Shown in pieces: positions 14,873 through 22,847 of a stretch of 23,326 bases of DNA. The notes under the pieces are model-generated. The model saw only the letters and a program-made list of their open reading frames with translations. It ran no database searches and had not been told where the DNA came from. The translations under genes were made by a program, and so were the position numbers. This DNA is from Elstera litoralis (GTDB taxonomy: Bacteria; Pseudomonadota; Alphaproteobacteria; Elsterales; Elsteraceae). Within the stretch, counting starts at the first letter, position 1; each line of letters begins with the position of its first letter. Where the stretch lies: assembly GCF_000963705.1 (NCBI RefSeq), contig NZ_LAJY01000007.1:5-23330 (forward strand), in the 5' to 3' direction.

Positions 14873-17071
14873 TCAGGCAGCGTTATTTTGCGCCTGGGCC
14901 GCATAATCCGTGAGCGCGCCGTTCAGGCTTCCGGCTTCACCCGATAGGCTGCGGGCGGAGTTGGTGAGCGTGTCGGCGATGGTTCCGGTCGATTTGGCTT
15001 CGCTCAACACCTGCTGTACGAGGCTCGCCGCCGCTTGGGCTTGGGTGGCGATTTGCCCGACGCGGCTCGCGACTTCGGTGGAGGTTGCGTTGTGTTGCTC
15101 GACCGCGCTGGCGATGGAGGTTTGCAGCATATTTACCTCGGTAACCGCCGCGCGAACCGATTCGAAGCCGCGCACGGTGGCGTTGAGACTATCGCGGATG
15201 GCGTGGACGGTTTCGGCAATGCGGCTGGTGGCGCTGGTAGTGCTTTCCGCCAGTTTTTTCACTTCCTGGGCGACGACGGCAAAGCCGCGCCCGGAGTCGC
15301 CCGCCCGCGCCGCCTCGATAGTGGCATTCAGCGCCAGCAGCTTGGTTTGATCGGCAAGGCCGGTGATGAACTGCACAATGCCATCGACCTCGGCGGCGCT
15401 GGCGGCGAGGGTTTTTACCGTATCGCCGGTTTCGGTGAGGAAGCGCGTTGCCGAATCGGCGCTGCGTTGGGCATCGGCGGCGCGTTCGCTGATTTCGCGG
15501 ATGGCCGAGGTCAGCTCTTCCGTTGCGCCAGAGACCTGGAGAGCGCTTTCGCTGCTTTGCGCCATCAGCCCGCCGACATCGCCCGCCAGCGTGATCGTAT
15601 GCCGGGAGCGTTCGATGAGCGATTCGGCGACATGGTTCAAGGATTGCGCCTGCCGGTCGACACTGCTCGCCACGGTTTGAACGTCGTGCATCATGGCATC
15701 GGCTTGGCGCGCTGCGACGATCTGTGTCGTTACGTCGAGCCAGGTGAGGGCGAGGCCAACAATATCGCCGGTGGCGTCTCGAACCGGCTCCAGACTGGCG
15801 GTAATATCATTCTCGCCGATATGCAGGCGTAGCCCGCGCAGGGCCTCGCCCGTGCCGCTCAGACATTGGGTCAGGCGCGCGTCGCCCAGCCCGAGCAGAT
15901 CCTTACTATCGGTGGCGAGCGCGTGGCTATCGCAGAAGCTGCGCCCAGCGGGATTGAGGAAGGCCACCGTTCCATCCTTGCCAAGCAGCGCGGTCGGCGT
16001 TGGGCTGCTATCGACCATCTGCTTCAGGTGCAGCACATTTTCGACACTGCTGCGCAAATGGGTGAGGGCACGGGCCATAACGGCCATCTCATCCGGGCCG
16101 GTCGGCGGAATTTCCTGGCGGGTATTGCCGGAGGCGATGGCTTCCATGACGCGGGCGAAAGCGCCGAGCGGGCGGAAAACCGTAATCCGCAGGACGATGA
16201 AGCCGCCGATAACGACGATAACGGCCAGCAGCAGTAAGGCTTTCTGGCCTTCGCTTTGCACCTCGTCCACCTGTTCGACGAAACTATCGATGCCCCGCGT
16301 GAAGCCAACGGTGGCCCAGGGGCGATTATTCGAGCCTAGCAGGGTGGCGCGGGCGGTGGCGACGGCGATCACATCGGCCGGCAAGCCTTCGCTTTTATAA
16401 AGGCTCTGATTCTTCCCATCGAAGATTTCGACGGTGCCCGCCAGCGACGGGCCGATACCTTCGAGCAGATGCATCGGGTCGGTGACGATTTCCATGACGG
16501 CCAGCACGCGGAACCCGCCCACCGGCACGAAAATAGAATGCAGCGGACGCCCGTCCGACGATTGCCAGAGATGGGTGAGTTCCTGGCGTTGCGCGCCCTT
16601 ATCGCGGGCCTTCAATTGGTCAAGCACGGCGGCATCTTCCGTCGCCGAGGATTTACCGCCCTTGGAGGAGCGGGCAACGAAGACCATTTCCGGCGTGAAA
16701 ACATTCACCGCGACAAGATTGATCTGCTGCTCGACGACGGGGGTGAGTGTGTAGAATGTATCGGTCATAAAGCCGAGCTTTACCGCGTCCTTCTCTTCCA
16801 CCGCCTGGCCGAGCCCATTCGAGCGGCTCCATTCGTTCGCAATTGGGGAAATCCGTTCGCCATAAATCCGCGTCAATTTATCGCGGACGAAGAAGGTCAG
16901 AATCTGCCCCGTCGAACTGTTCAACGTATCGGTGGCAAATTGAGTATAGCGCGAAATCATCCGGCTCTGCTGAACCCCAACCGCAATCGCGATAATGAGG
17001 AAAAGGGCAACCAGCACGCGGCGCAACGTGAGGCGCGGTGCCCGATTTTTAGGCTTCCGATGCTCGGCCAT
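14873..17071 (-). CDS. Methyl-accepting chemotaxis protein with PAS domain
   Basis: This is a transmembrane chemoreceptor of 732 residues. The ATG at 17071 is preceded by AGGAAGGG at good spacing; the longer upstream frame is unsupported. In order there are TM1 (about 18-35), a periplasmic ligand domain (about 36-275), TM2 (about 277-298, ALLLLAVIVVIGGFIVL), HAMP (to about 350), a PAS domain (about 352-450, MVDSSPTPTALLGKDGTVAF) and the methyl-accepting signalling domain. The hairpin tip LALNATIEAARAGDSGRGFA contacts CheA/CheW. There is no C-terminal NWETF-like tether. Ligand and PAS cofactor are unknown. No che genes are nearby, so it is a stand-alone receptor. The 408 bases upstream hold a hairpin cluster that would lie in or before its leader. 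Confidence 0.95.
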   Translation of the reverse strand: MAEHRKPKNRAPRLTLRRVLVALFLIIAIAVGVQQSRMISRYTQFATDTLNSSTGQILTFFVRDKLTRIYGERISPIANEWSRSNGLGQAVEEKDAVKLGFMTDTFYTLTPVVEQQINLVAVNVFTPEMVFVARSSKGGKSSATEDAAVLDQLKARDKGAQRQELTHLWQSSDGRPLHSIFVPVGGFRVLAVMEIVTDPMHLLEGIGPSLAGTVEIFDGKNQSLYKSEGLPADVIAVATARATLLGSNNRPWATVGFTRGIDSFVEQVDEVQSEGQKALLLLAVIVVIGGFIVLRITVFRPLGAFARVMEAIASGNTRQEIPPTGPDEMAVMARALTHLRSSVENVLHLKQMVDSSPTPTALLGKDGTVAFLNPAGRSFCDSHALATDSKDLLGLGDARLTQCLSGTGEALRGLRLHIGENDITASLEPVRDATGDIVGLALTWLDVTTQIVAARQADAMMHDVQTVASSVDRQAQSLNHVAESLIERSRHTITLAGDVGGLMAQSSESALQVSGATEELTSAIREISERAADAQRSADSATRFLTETGDTVKTLAASAAEVDGIVQFITGLADQTKLLALNATIEAARAGDSGRGFAVVAQEVKKLAESTTSATSRIAETVHAIRDSLNATVRGFESVRAAVTEVNMLQTSIASAVEQHNATSTEVASRVGQIATQAQAAASLVQQVLSEAKSTGTIADTLTNSARSLSGEAGSLNGALTDYAAQAQNNAA

Positions 17072-17200
17072 GACAGACCCTTCCTCGTAACTACGACTGT
17101 ATGACGATGAGGCAAGCATAAATTGTTCCGATTCCCGGCCCCCGGCGAACGGACGCTAAGAATCAGACCCGAAAACCTAATCGGGACGCGCGGTCGACCT

Positions 17201-17283
17201 AAAAACGCGCCCTTCCCAAGGGGCGGCATCTGTCGGTGACAGATGCCAGCCTGGGCGGGCAAACCCCCTAGGAAGGGGCGCGT
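17201..17283 (-). ncRNA. Possible structured RNA or complex terminator upstream of the chemoreceptor
   Basis: On the minus strand an outer stem pairs 17283-17271 with 17216-17205 (ACGCG and CCTTCC arms, one bulged base). Inside, AGGGG (17270-17265 area) pairs with CCCCT (17219-17223), enclosing a perfect 10-bp hairpin (17225-17234 with 17238-17247, 3-base loop). The structure is followed by TTTTT (17205-17201), as in an intrinsic terminator. It lies about 200 bases after the DUF2333 stop and 130 before the chemoreceptor start. It may be the terminator of the former, a leader attenuator of the latter, or a small RNA; the sequence alone cannot decide. Confidence 0.35.
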
Positions 17284-17312
17284 GCGGAGAGGGTGGGGCA
17301 CCCTATTCCTGA

Positions 17313-17337
17313 GCGATGCGGGGGAGGGCGGCATCGC
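17313..17337. repeat. Hairpin GCGATGC/GCATCGC
   Basis: Perfect 7-bp arms (17313-17319 and 17331-17337) enclose an 11-base G-rich loop. Between this and the larger structure at 17201-17283 is a third small hairpin, GGGTG/CACCC (17291-17303). The 10-mer GGGCGGCATC occurs in both hairpin regions (17221 and 17326). The rest of the 17072-17479 gap shows no coding sequence. Confidence 0.5.
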
Positions 17338-17479
17338 CTGAAACACTTCTTACATAATTTAGAAACTTTTGAGAAATATCATACGGTAGAGCAGCTATAA
17401 CCCGGCGTTATTGTGCGGCGCGATAAGCGATTTCGAAAGAAACGGCTAGGGCGATGGTTCTTTTTGAAATTTTTTGCCG

Positions 17480-18457
17480 CTATCGGATGAGGATTTCTGA
17501 AACTTCGCGAAGTTGGGTGCGGGCTCGCAGCAGATAAAACCCCTGGGTTGCGAGATGATTGGCGGCAAACAGGCCATCGGTTGCGCCATTCATCACAATC
17601 AGCGGGTCCAGCAGCGAGGCTTCGTGCAGGCTTTCCAGCATCTGCGTCCAGGCATTGAAAGCCTCGCGGTCGCGCAGGAGCTGCTGATAATCCACGCCCA
17701 GTTCGCGCAGGATCAGGTAATAGGCGTAGAGGCGGCCTTTAACGCCGTAAAAGACATTATCGGCGCGGCGATCGATGAAAACCTCGCGCCCGGCCAAAAT
17801 TTGCTTATCGAGCACGGCGGACGCGGAACCAAGGTCGGACGTAATCCGATCGAGCAGCGCGATCAGATTGTCGCCGCGCCGTTCGAACAGCGCCTGACCT
17901 TGGCCGAGACGTTGATTATAGTTGCGCAAAGCTTTGGCCGCCGACCGATATTTCGCGTCAGACGAGGTGGTTGGTGCCCAGGAGGTCGTAAAATCGAACA
18001 GCCAGATATCCGGGGCCGATTTCAGCAGATCGACGGCTTTCGACAGGTCGGGATCGGCTTGCGACGAGCCCCGGTTACGGCCGATCTGATCCATCATTTC
18101 CGTACTAAAACGCCCGAGCGCCTCGATAATGCCCGTTTGGAATTCCGGCATATTATCGAGCCACCAGCCGGGGAGGAAAAACGGATCGTTCGCCGTCCAG
18201 CGATGCGTTATGGTTTCGCGTTCGATCAGGGTCGCCGCCATTGCCACCGCGCGGCTGCCGCCTGCGGGAACCTCGGTCGGTGTAACGGTGGTATCATCGT
18301 CGATTGTGTGAACCCAGAGCATGCCGACGGGAATATAGAGCGCGATCAGAAGAAGCAGCCCCAGCCCCATTCGCCCGATCAGCCCAAAGCTGACGCTCAG
18401 CCGCTTCGGCCACAGGCGCGTGAGGAAGGATCGTTTTTCGAAATCAAAATCAGCCAC
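17480..18457 (-). CDS. DUF2333 family membrane protein
   Basis: This 325-residue protein belongs to the uncharacterised DUF2333 family of Proteobacteria. GTG at 18457 is preferred because AAAGGGGA precedes it; an ATG at 18493 is possible but lacks this. It begins with a short cytoplasmic tail (VADFDFEKRSFLTRLWPKRL), then one transmembrane helix (about 28-50, MGLGLLLLIALYIPVGML) and a large, mainly helical, probably periplasmic domain. Conserved-looking segments are NDPFFLPGWWLDNMPEFQTG and WLFDFTTSWAPTTSSDAKYR, and YYLILRELGVDYQQ near the end. No function is known and none is inferred. It is transcribed away from phoX and toward the chemoreceptor. Confidence 0.88.
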   Translation of the reverse strand: MADFDFEKRSFLTRLWPKRLSVSFGLIGRMGLGLLLLIALYIPVGMLWVHTIDDDTTVTPTEVPAGGSRAVAMAATLIERETITHRWTANDPFFLPGWWLDNMPEFQTGIIEALGRFSTEMMDQIGRNRGSSQADPDLSKAVDLLKSAPDIWLFDFTTSWAPTTSSDAKYRSAAKALRNYNQRLGQGQALFERRGDNLIALLDRITSDLGSASAVLDKQILAGREVFIDRRADNVFYGVKGRLYAYYLILRELGVDYQQLLRDREAFNAWTQMLESLHEASLLDPLIVMNGATDGLFAANHLATQGFYLLRARTQLREVSEILIR

Positions 18458-18628
18458 ACTCGTTCCCCTTTGTGCCGCCCTTGGCGGTCGCACCCATAGC
18501 TTAATCTATGCTGGGCGGCGGTCGCCTTTAAGGGTGCATCCCCTAAAATTACGCTTTCCAAGCATGTTAGCACGGAAACGGCGGCGGATGTCTGTGCTGC
18601 CCTGGTCGTCGTTACAGGATTTCTGGAA

Positions 18629-18657
18629 CATGTCAGGGAAATGTAACAAATACGTCA
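18629..18657 (+). promoter_or_regulatory. Candidate Pho box upstream of phoX
   Basis: Three 7-base half-sites with an exact 11-base period, CATGTCA (18629), AATGTAA (18640) and TACGTCA (18651), resemble the PhoB direct repeat CTGTCAT. The site is upstream of a phosphatase gene of the known Pho regulon. It is about 58 bases upstream of the best -10, farther than usual. Confidence 0.5.
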
Positions 18658-18690
18658 TCTCCTCGCGGCAAGGTTCACGCGACGAAACCT

Positions 18691-18721
18691 ACCCGAAATT
18701 CGGGTGGTGTGCGTATATAAT
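18691..18721 (+). promoter_or_regulatory. phoX -10 element with an overlapping palindrome
   Basis: TATAAT (18716-18721) is a perfect -10 located 32 bases before the phoX ATG. In place of a -35 there is the 15-base palindrome ACCCGAA-A-TTCGGGT (18691-18705), a possible site for a second regulator. The remainder of the 296-base divergent gap (18458-18753) shows no gene. It has a direct repeat GGCGGTCGC at 18483 and 18517 around a small CATAG/CTATG hairpin. Confidence 0.5.
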
Positions 18722-18753
18722 AAGCATTACTAACTTTGCCCTGCGAGTGACCC

Positions 18754-20982
18754 ATGACCGACGCTAGCACCCAGCCCGCCGTATCCGTCGATCCCAGCGA
18801 CGAGATCACGAATCTGTCCGATAACCCGACGTTTGCGTCGGTCGTTGATGCCAGCCTCAGCCGCCGGTCGGTGCTGCTCGGCACGGCGGCGACGGCGCTG
18901 TTCAGTTCGCTCGGCGGCGTTTCGGCGCTCACCGTGGCGGGCGATGCCCAGGCCGCCGATAAGGCGAAGAAGCTGCTGAGCTTCAAGCCGGTCGCTAAAA
19001 GCTTGGCCGATGCCGTGATCGTGCCGGAAGGCTATGACGCGCAGATCATTTACGCGCTCGGCGATCCGCTGACCGCCAGCACCCCGGACTATAAGAACGA
19101 CGGCACCGATGGCGATTTCGATAATCGCGCCGGCGATCATCATGACGGGATGGAATATTTCGGCCTGACCACCGATGGCAAGCCCTCGGCCAAAGGCGCG
19201 ACGCGCGGCGTGCTCGGCGTCAACCACGAAGCCACCACCGACGAAAAACTGTCGTCGCACTTCATCCACGCCGATGGCGGCACGCGCAGCCTGCCGCGTC
19301 CGGCATCGGAAGTGGATAAGGAACTGGCGATCCACGGCGTTTCCATGGTCGAAGTGCGCAAGACCGCCTCGGGCAAGTGGGAATATGTGAAGAGCTCGGC
19401 CTTTAACCGCCGCTTTACGACGATGACCGAAATGGACATCACCGGCCCGGCGCGCGGCAGTGCGCTGCTGAAGACGAAATATTCGCCCGATGGCACCAAG
19501 ACGCGCGGCACGATCAATAACTGCGGTGCCGGTCGCAGCCCCTGGGGCACCTATATGACCGGGGAAGAAAACTTCAACGGTTACTTCACCCGTCCGAAGG
19601 GCGACGATGAAGCGCGCGGTAAGGATAAGTCGGTTACGGCCCTGAACCGCTACGGTCGCAAAGAAGGCGACACGTCGCGTCACGGTTGGGAAAGCGCCGG
19701 TTCGGGCGATAAATATGTGCGTTGGATCAATGCCAAAACCGGCACTTCGGCCGATGGCAGCGACGATTATCGCAATGAAATGAACGGCCAGGGTTTCGTT
19801 GTCGAAATGGACCCGTATGACGGCAAGAAGCTCGCCAAGAAGCGCACCGCCCTGGGCCGTTATGCCCATGAAAGCGCCGCCTTCAGCAATCCGGTCGCGG
19901 GGCAACCGCTCGCCGTCTACATGGGCGACGATGCACGCAACGAATATATCTACAAGTTCGTCAGCGAAGCCACTTGGTCGGCCGCCGATGCGACCAACCC
20001 GGACCGTTTGGCCGTGGGCGATAAGTTCCTCGATAAGGGCACGCTCTACGTTGCCAAATTCACCGCCGACGGCACGGGTGAATGGATCGAGCTGTCGCTG
20101 AACAATCCGGCGATTAAGAATTACGACAAATATTCCTTCACCGATCTGGCCGATGTTGTCGTGAATTCGCGCATCGCGGGCGATGCCGTCGGCGCGACCA
20201 AGATGGATCGCCCGGAATGGTGCGCCGTCAATCCGGCCAATGGTGAAGTCTATTTCACGCTCACCAACAATGCGAACCGCTCCATCGAACCGAAGAATGC
20301 GCCGCAGTTGGAGCCCGATGCCTCCAACCCGCGCGCCTATTCGGACGTGAAGGGCACCTCGCGCGTTCAAACCGGCAACTCGCATGGCCATATCATCCGC
20401 CTGCGTGAAGCCGGTGGTGCCGGGGCGAAAGCCTTCTCGTGGGATATCTACCTGTTCGGGGCGGAAGCCTCGGCCGATCCCGCAACGGTCAACCTGTCCA
20501 AGCTCAACGGCAATCAGGATCTCTCCAGCCCCGATGGTCTGGCCTTCAGCCAAGCCACTGGCATCTGCTGGATCCAGACCGATGACGGCGCTTACACCGA
20601 TGTCACCAACTGCATGATGCTGGCGGCGCTGCCGGGCAAGGTCGGCGATGGTCAGAAGGTCAATCTGAACTACACGAAGGCCGATGGCTCGAAGATGAGC
20701 ATCACCACCCCGGTCGGCAAAGCCCCGACCGAAGGCGAGTTGAAGCGCTTCCTGGTCGGCCCGAAGGGTTGCGAGTTGACCGGTATCGCCGAAACGCCGG
20801 ATGGTAAGGCGCTGTTCGTGAACATCCAGCATCCGGGCGAAAGCACGAAGGCTGCCGATGTGAATGATCCGGCGAAGTACGAAAGCCAATGGCCGGCGAA
20901 TGCAGGCTATGGCGCCGGTAAGCGTCCGCGTTCGGCCACCATCGTCATCACCAAGAAAGATGGCGGCGTGATCGGCGCTTAA
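18754..20982 (+). CDS. phoX: PhoX-family alkaline phosphatase (DUF839), Tat-exported
   Basis: PhoX is a periplasmic, calcium/iron-dependent phosphatase that releases phosphate from organic monoesters and is induced by phosphate starvation through PhoB. The 742-residue protein has a long N-region and a twin-arginine signal (SRRSVLLG, R37-R38, then an Ala-rich h-region and likely cleavage near AQA-AD). The PF05787-type body follows, with GDHHDGMEYFGL, GVNHEATTDEKL, NNCGAGRSPWGTYMTGEENF, GRYAHESAAF and LSSPDGLAF blocks. The latter carry the metal-binding acidic and cysteine residues of the family. Tat export fits a cofactor loaded in the cytoplasm. Upstream are a candidate Pho box and a good -10; downstream is a strong terminator, so it is monocistronic. 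Codon use is strongly biased, suggesting high expression. Confidence 0.94.
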   Translation: MTDASTQPAVSVDPSDEITNLSDNPTFASVVDASLSRRSVLLGTAATALFSSLGGVSALTVAGDAQAADKAKKLLSFKPVAKSLADAVIVPEGYDAQIIYALGDPLTASTPDYKNDGTDGDFDNRAGDHHDGMEYFGLTTDGKPSAKGATRGVLGVNHEATTDEKLSSHFIHADGGTRSLPRPASEVDKELAIHGVSMVEVRKTASGKWEYVKSSAFNRRFTTMTEMDITGPARGSALLKTKYSPDGTKTRGTINNCGAGRSPWGTYMTGEENFNGYFTRPKGDDEARGKDKSVTALNRYGRKEGDTSRHGWESAGSGDKYVRWINAKTGTSADGSDDYRNEMNGQGFVVEMDPYDGKKLAKKRTALGRYAHESAAFSNPVAGQPLAVYMGDDARNEYIYKFVSEATWSAADATNPDRLAVGDKFLDKGTLYVAKFTADGTGEWIELSLNNPAIKNYDKYSFTDLADVVVNSRIAGDAVGATKMDRPEWCAVNPANGEVYFTLTNNANRSIEPKNAPQLEPDASNPRAYSDVKGTSRVQTGNSHGHIIRLREAGGAGAKAFSWDIYLFGAEASADPATVNLSKLNGNQDLSSPDGLAFSQATGICWIQTDDGAYTDVTNCMMLAALPGKVGDGQKVNLNYTKADGSKMSITTPVGKAPTEGELKRFLVGPKGCELTGIAETPDGKALFVNIQHPGESTKAADVNDPAKYESQWPANAGYGAGKRPRSATIVITKKDGGVIGA

Positions 20983-21005
20983 CACTCCTGACGACTCACT
21001 AAAAG

Positions 21006-21041
21006 GCCGCGCCGATCCTCTGATCGGCGCGGCTATTTTTT
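21006..21041 (+). terminator. Rho-independent terminator of phoX
   Basis: A perfect 12-bp stem GCCGCGCCGATC/GATCGGCGCGGC (21006-21017, 21022-21033) with loop CTCT is followed by TATTTTTT. The A run before the stem (21001-21004) is short, so it works mainly for the plus strand. Confidence 0.95.
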
Positions 21042-21064
21042 AGGCAGACACTTCCGGCGGACTG

Positions 21065-21991
21065 CTATGAAGATAGGGGAAGTCCCGCGCGTATGCTGAG
21101 GGCTGCCATGCTTTCCCGCTCGGCGGCGATGAAGGTTTGCATGAACTGCCGGGCCAGATGGGACTGTGGCCGATGCCGCGCCCACAGCGCTTGAACGCGG
21201 TAGGTGAGGGGCGTGTGCAGGGGCTTAATATCGATCAGGTCAGGCTGGCCGGAGGCGGCGGTATAGGCGTCGACGACGGCGGCCCCGGCTCCCCGGCTAA
21301 CGAGGGACAGGGCGATCCGGTTGGTCTTCACTTCGATTTCCGGGACCAAAGCAATATCACCCATCGTCAAAGCATTATGGAGCAGCGCCCCCAGCGGGTC
21401 GCCCGCGCGCAGGCCGATGAAGGGCCAAGCCGTCATGGCGCTCAAGTCGATAGGGCCGGTCAGATGATCGGCGGTGCCCTTCTGGAAGATCGCCACCATC
21501 GCCCCGCTGGCGATTTCCTCCATACTCAAGCCGGGATGGGGCGTCGCGTCGAAGGCAAAGCCTAAATCGACATCCTGGATTAGCAGGGCATCGACCAGAT
21601 CCTTGTAATGATGGGTTTCCACCTCGAAGCTGACATCGGGATGCTCCTTGCGGAAGCGGCTGATGGCCTGGGGCATCAGGTCGATACAGAGGGCCGGGGA
21701 GGCGGCGATGCGCAAGCGCCCGGATTTTCCGTCCTTCAGGTTGCGCGCCAGTTTCTTCAGGCTTTCGAGCCCGGAGTAGATCTTCTGGACCTCCGCGAAA
21801 AGCGCCAGCCCTTCGGGCGTTGGGTGCAGGCGGCCCCGGATGCGCTGGAACAGCGTGAGGCCGATTTGATCTTCGGCATGCTGAAGAATTTTCGTCACGG
21901 CAGGCTGGGAAACATTGAGCAGACGGGCGGCCCCGCTGACCGTGCCAGTTACGATGATGGCATGAAACACTTCGATGTGGCGTAGCCGCAT
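21065..21991 (-). CDS. LysR-family transcriptional regulator
   Basis: This 308-residue LysR protein has an N-terminal helix-turn-helix (about residues 1-60: MRLRHIEVFHAIIVTGTVSG, then LLNVSQPAVTKILQHAEDQI) and a substrate-binding effector domain (about 90-295). The MRLRHIEVFHAI opening and SQPAVTK recognition helix fit the subgroup that includes amino-acid and opine regulators, but the ligand cannot be told. It converges with phoX and follows the NUDIX gene on the same strand by 88 bases. No divergent target gene is adjacent, so its regulon is not obvious. Length is normal, with a purine-rich GGGGCGGA before the ATG. Confidence 0.92.
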   Translation of the reverse strand: MRLRHIEVFHAIIVTGTVSGAARLLNVSQPAVTKILQHAEDQIGLTLFQRIRGRLHPTPEGLALFAEVQKIYSGLESLKKLARNLKDGKSGRLRIAASPALCIDLMPQAISRFRKEHPDVSFEVETHHYKDLVDALLIQDVDLGFAFDATPHPGLSMEEIASGAMVAIFQKGTADHLTGPIDLSAMTAWPFIGLRAGDPLGALLHNALTMGDIALVPEIEVKTNRIALSLVSRGAGAAVVDAYTAASGQPDLIDIKPLHTPLTYRVQALWARHRPQSHLARQFMQTFIAAERESMAALSIRAGLPLSS

Positions 21992-22079
21992 TCCGCCCCG
22001 ACCTTCGTGGTAAAATCGTCACGGGTCAGCCTAGCGCAGATTGGGCCTAGCGAAAGAGTTATATGAGGCTATGTGAAAG

Positions 22080-22484
22080 TTATGGTGTTGTGAGCCGCGC
22101 CAGCGCCAGATCGAACAGCGGCGGCACTTCGGCAATATGGGGGACCTCGGCCAACTCGGCCCGGCTTAGCCAGCGCGCATCCGCCGCGTCATCCGCCGCG
22201 CGCAGCGTGCCGCGCGGGTTCCGGCCGAGCACAGGGACCAAAACATAGTGAAACCCCTCTGAAATCGCTTCCAGCGGCGGTAGCGCCTCAAAGAAATCGG
22301 CGACGATGCCCGTCTCTTCCCGCAGCTCGCGCGCGGCGGCGGCGAATAGCCGCTCCCCGGCTTCCAACTTGCCGCCGGGAAAGCCCCAGAGCCCGCAATT
22401 GGGCGGTTTGCCGCGCTCAACCAGCAGCAGCCGCGCGCCTTGGCACACGAGGGCCAGAACGCCGACGCGGGGCACGGCGCTCAT
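22080..22484 (-). CDS. NUDIX hydrolase (MutT/ADP-ribose-pyrophosphatase-like)
   Basis: This 134-residue Nudix protein hydrolyses a nucleoside diphosphate linked to another group. The Nudix box is complete: G-x5-E-x7-REL-x-EE-x-G in GGKLEAGERLFAAAARELRE, then ETGI, preceded by the GLWGFPGG strand. The start at 22484 is chosen because an upstream extension would run into the tRNA gene, AAGGG precedes this ATG, and MSAVPRVGVLALV begins the fold. The likely substrate is ADP-ribose or an oxidised nucleotide, not resolvable here. It starts 48 bases after the tRNA-His 3' end on the same strand, so it may be read through from the tRNA promoter. Confidence 0.92.
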   Translation of the reverse strand: MSAVPRVGVLALVCQGARLLLVERGKPPNCGLWGFPGGKLEAGERLFAAAARELREETGIVADFFEALPPLEAISEGFHYVLVPVLGRNPRGTLRAADDAADARWLSRAELAEVPHIAEVPPLFDLALARLTTP

Positions 22485-22532
22485 GGCCGAACCCTTGGGT
22501 AGGTCGTATAGGTTTTCAAAGGAAACCTCTCC

Positions 22533-22610
22533 TGGGGCGAGTGACCGGACTTGAACCGGCGACATCCAGAATCACAATCTGGCGCTCTAACCAACTGAAC
22601 TACACCCGCC
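22533..22610 (-). tRNA. tRNA-His (anticodon GTG)
   Basis: All arms fold: an acceptor stem GGCGGGTG with CACTCGCC (one G-U), D arm GTTC/GAGC, anticodon stem CCAGA/TCTGG with loop TTGTGAT giving GTG, and T arm GCCGG/CCGGT with loop TTCAAGT. The gene encodes the extra G-1 (22610) opposite C73, the histidine identity pair, and also the 3' CCA (22533-22535). Confidence 0.97.
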
Positions 22611-22626
22611 GTCAGGAGAGGCGCTT

Positions 22627-22655
22627 TCCCTAATCCAACCGCGCGCCCCTGTCAA
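22627..22655 (-). promoter_or_regulatory. Promoter of tRNA-His
   Basis: On the minus strand GCGCTTGACA gives a perfect TTGACA (22655-22650). After 17 bases comes a weak TAGGGA (22632-22627), 16 bases before the tRNA. A GC-flanked TTGACA is typical of alphaproteobacterial stable-RNA promoters. Confidence 0.65.
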
Positions 22656-22669
22656 GCGCTTGGTGGAAG

Positions 22670-22695
22670 TTTTAGGGAATGCCTAAAATTTAGGC
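22670..22695. promoter_or_regulatory. Overlapping palindromes between tRNA-His and glnB
   Basis: GCCTAAA-A-TTTAGGC (22681-22695) is a perfect 15-base palindrome. Its left arm also pairs with an upstream TTTTAGG (22670-22676), giving TTTTAGG-GAATG-CCTAAAA. Three half-sites in the divergent region suggest an operator for an unknown regulator. Confidence 0.45.
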
Positions 22696-22769
22696 TGAGT
22701 GGCGAAATTTTTTTCCAAATCAATGACGGAATTCTGTGCATCGCGCCCCTTTTCCAGGCTATGCCTTCC

Positions 22770-22785
22770 TGGCATGCCTTGTGCT
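22770..22785 (+). promoter_or_regulatory. Sigma-54-type promoter of glnB-glnA
   Basis: TGGCATGCCTTGTGCT has GG and GC separated by exactly 10 bases and matches the -24/-12 consensus TGGCAC-N5-TTGCW at all but two positions. It lies about 60 bases before the glnB ATG. Nitrogen control through NtrC is expected for glnB-glnA in this group. No clear NtrC site is seen. Confidence 0.6.
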
Positions 22786-22847
22786 AATCTACCGGCAGGG
22801 GGCAAGCTGGCGAATGGGTCGCCAGGCGGAGAAGAAGCGCAGAACCA

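Noticed and set aside
15035..16400. Several long plus-strand open frames over the chemoreceptor gene
   Set aside because: They are shadows of the GC-rich coding strand. The minus-strand frame has HAMP, PAS and the methyl-accepting tip.
18730..20985. A 751-codon open frame antisense to the whole of phoX
   Set aside because: It mirrors the biased codon use of phoX (few stops arise in the opposite frame), is repetitive in I/G/A/R, has no recognisable domain and no start signals. phoX itself has clear motifs.
22484..22565. Upstream extension of the NUDIX gene to an ATG at 22565
   Set aside because: It would run into the tRNA-His gene; the ATG at 22484 has its own ribosome binding site and starts the fold.
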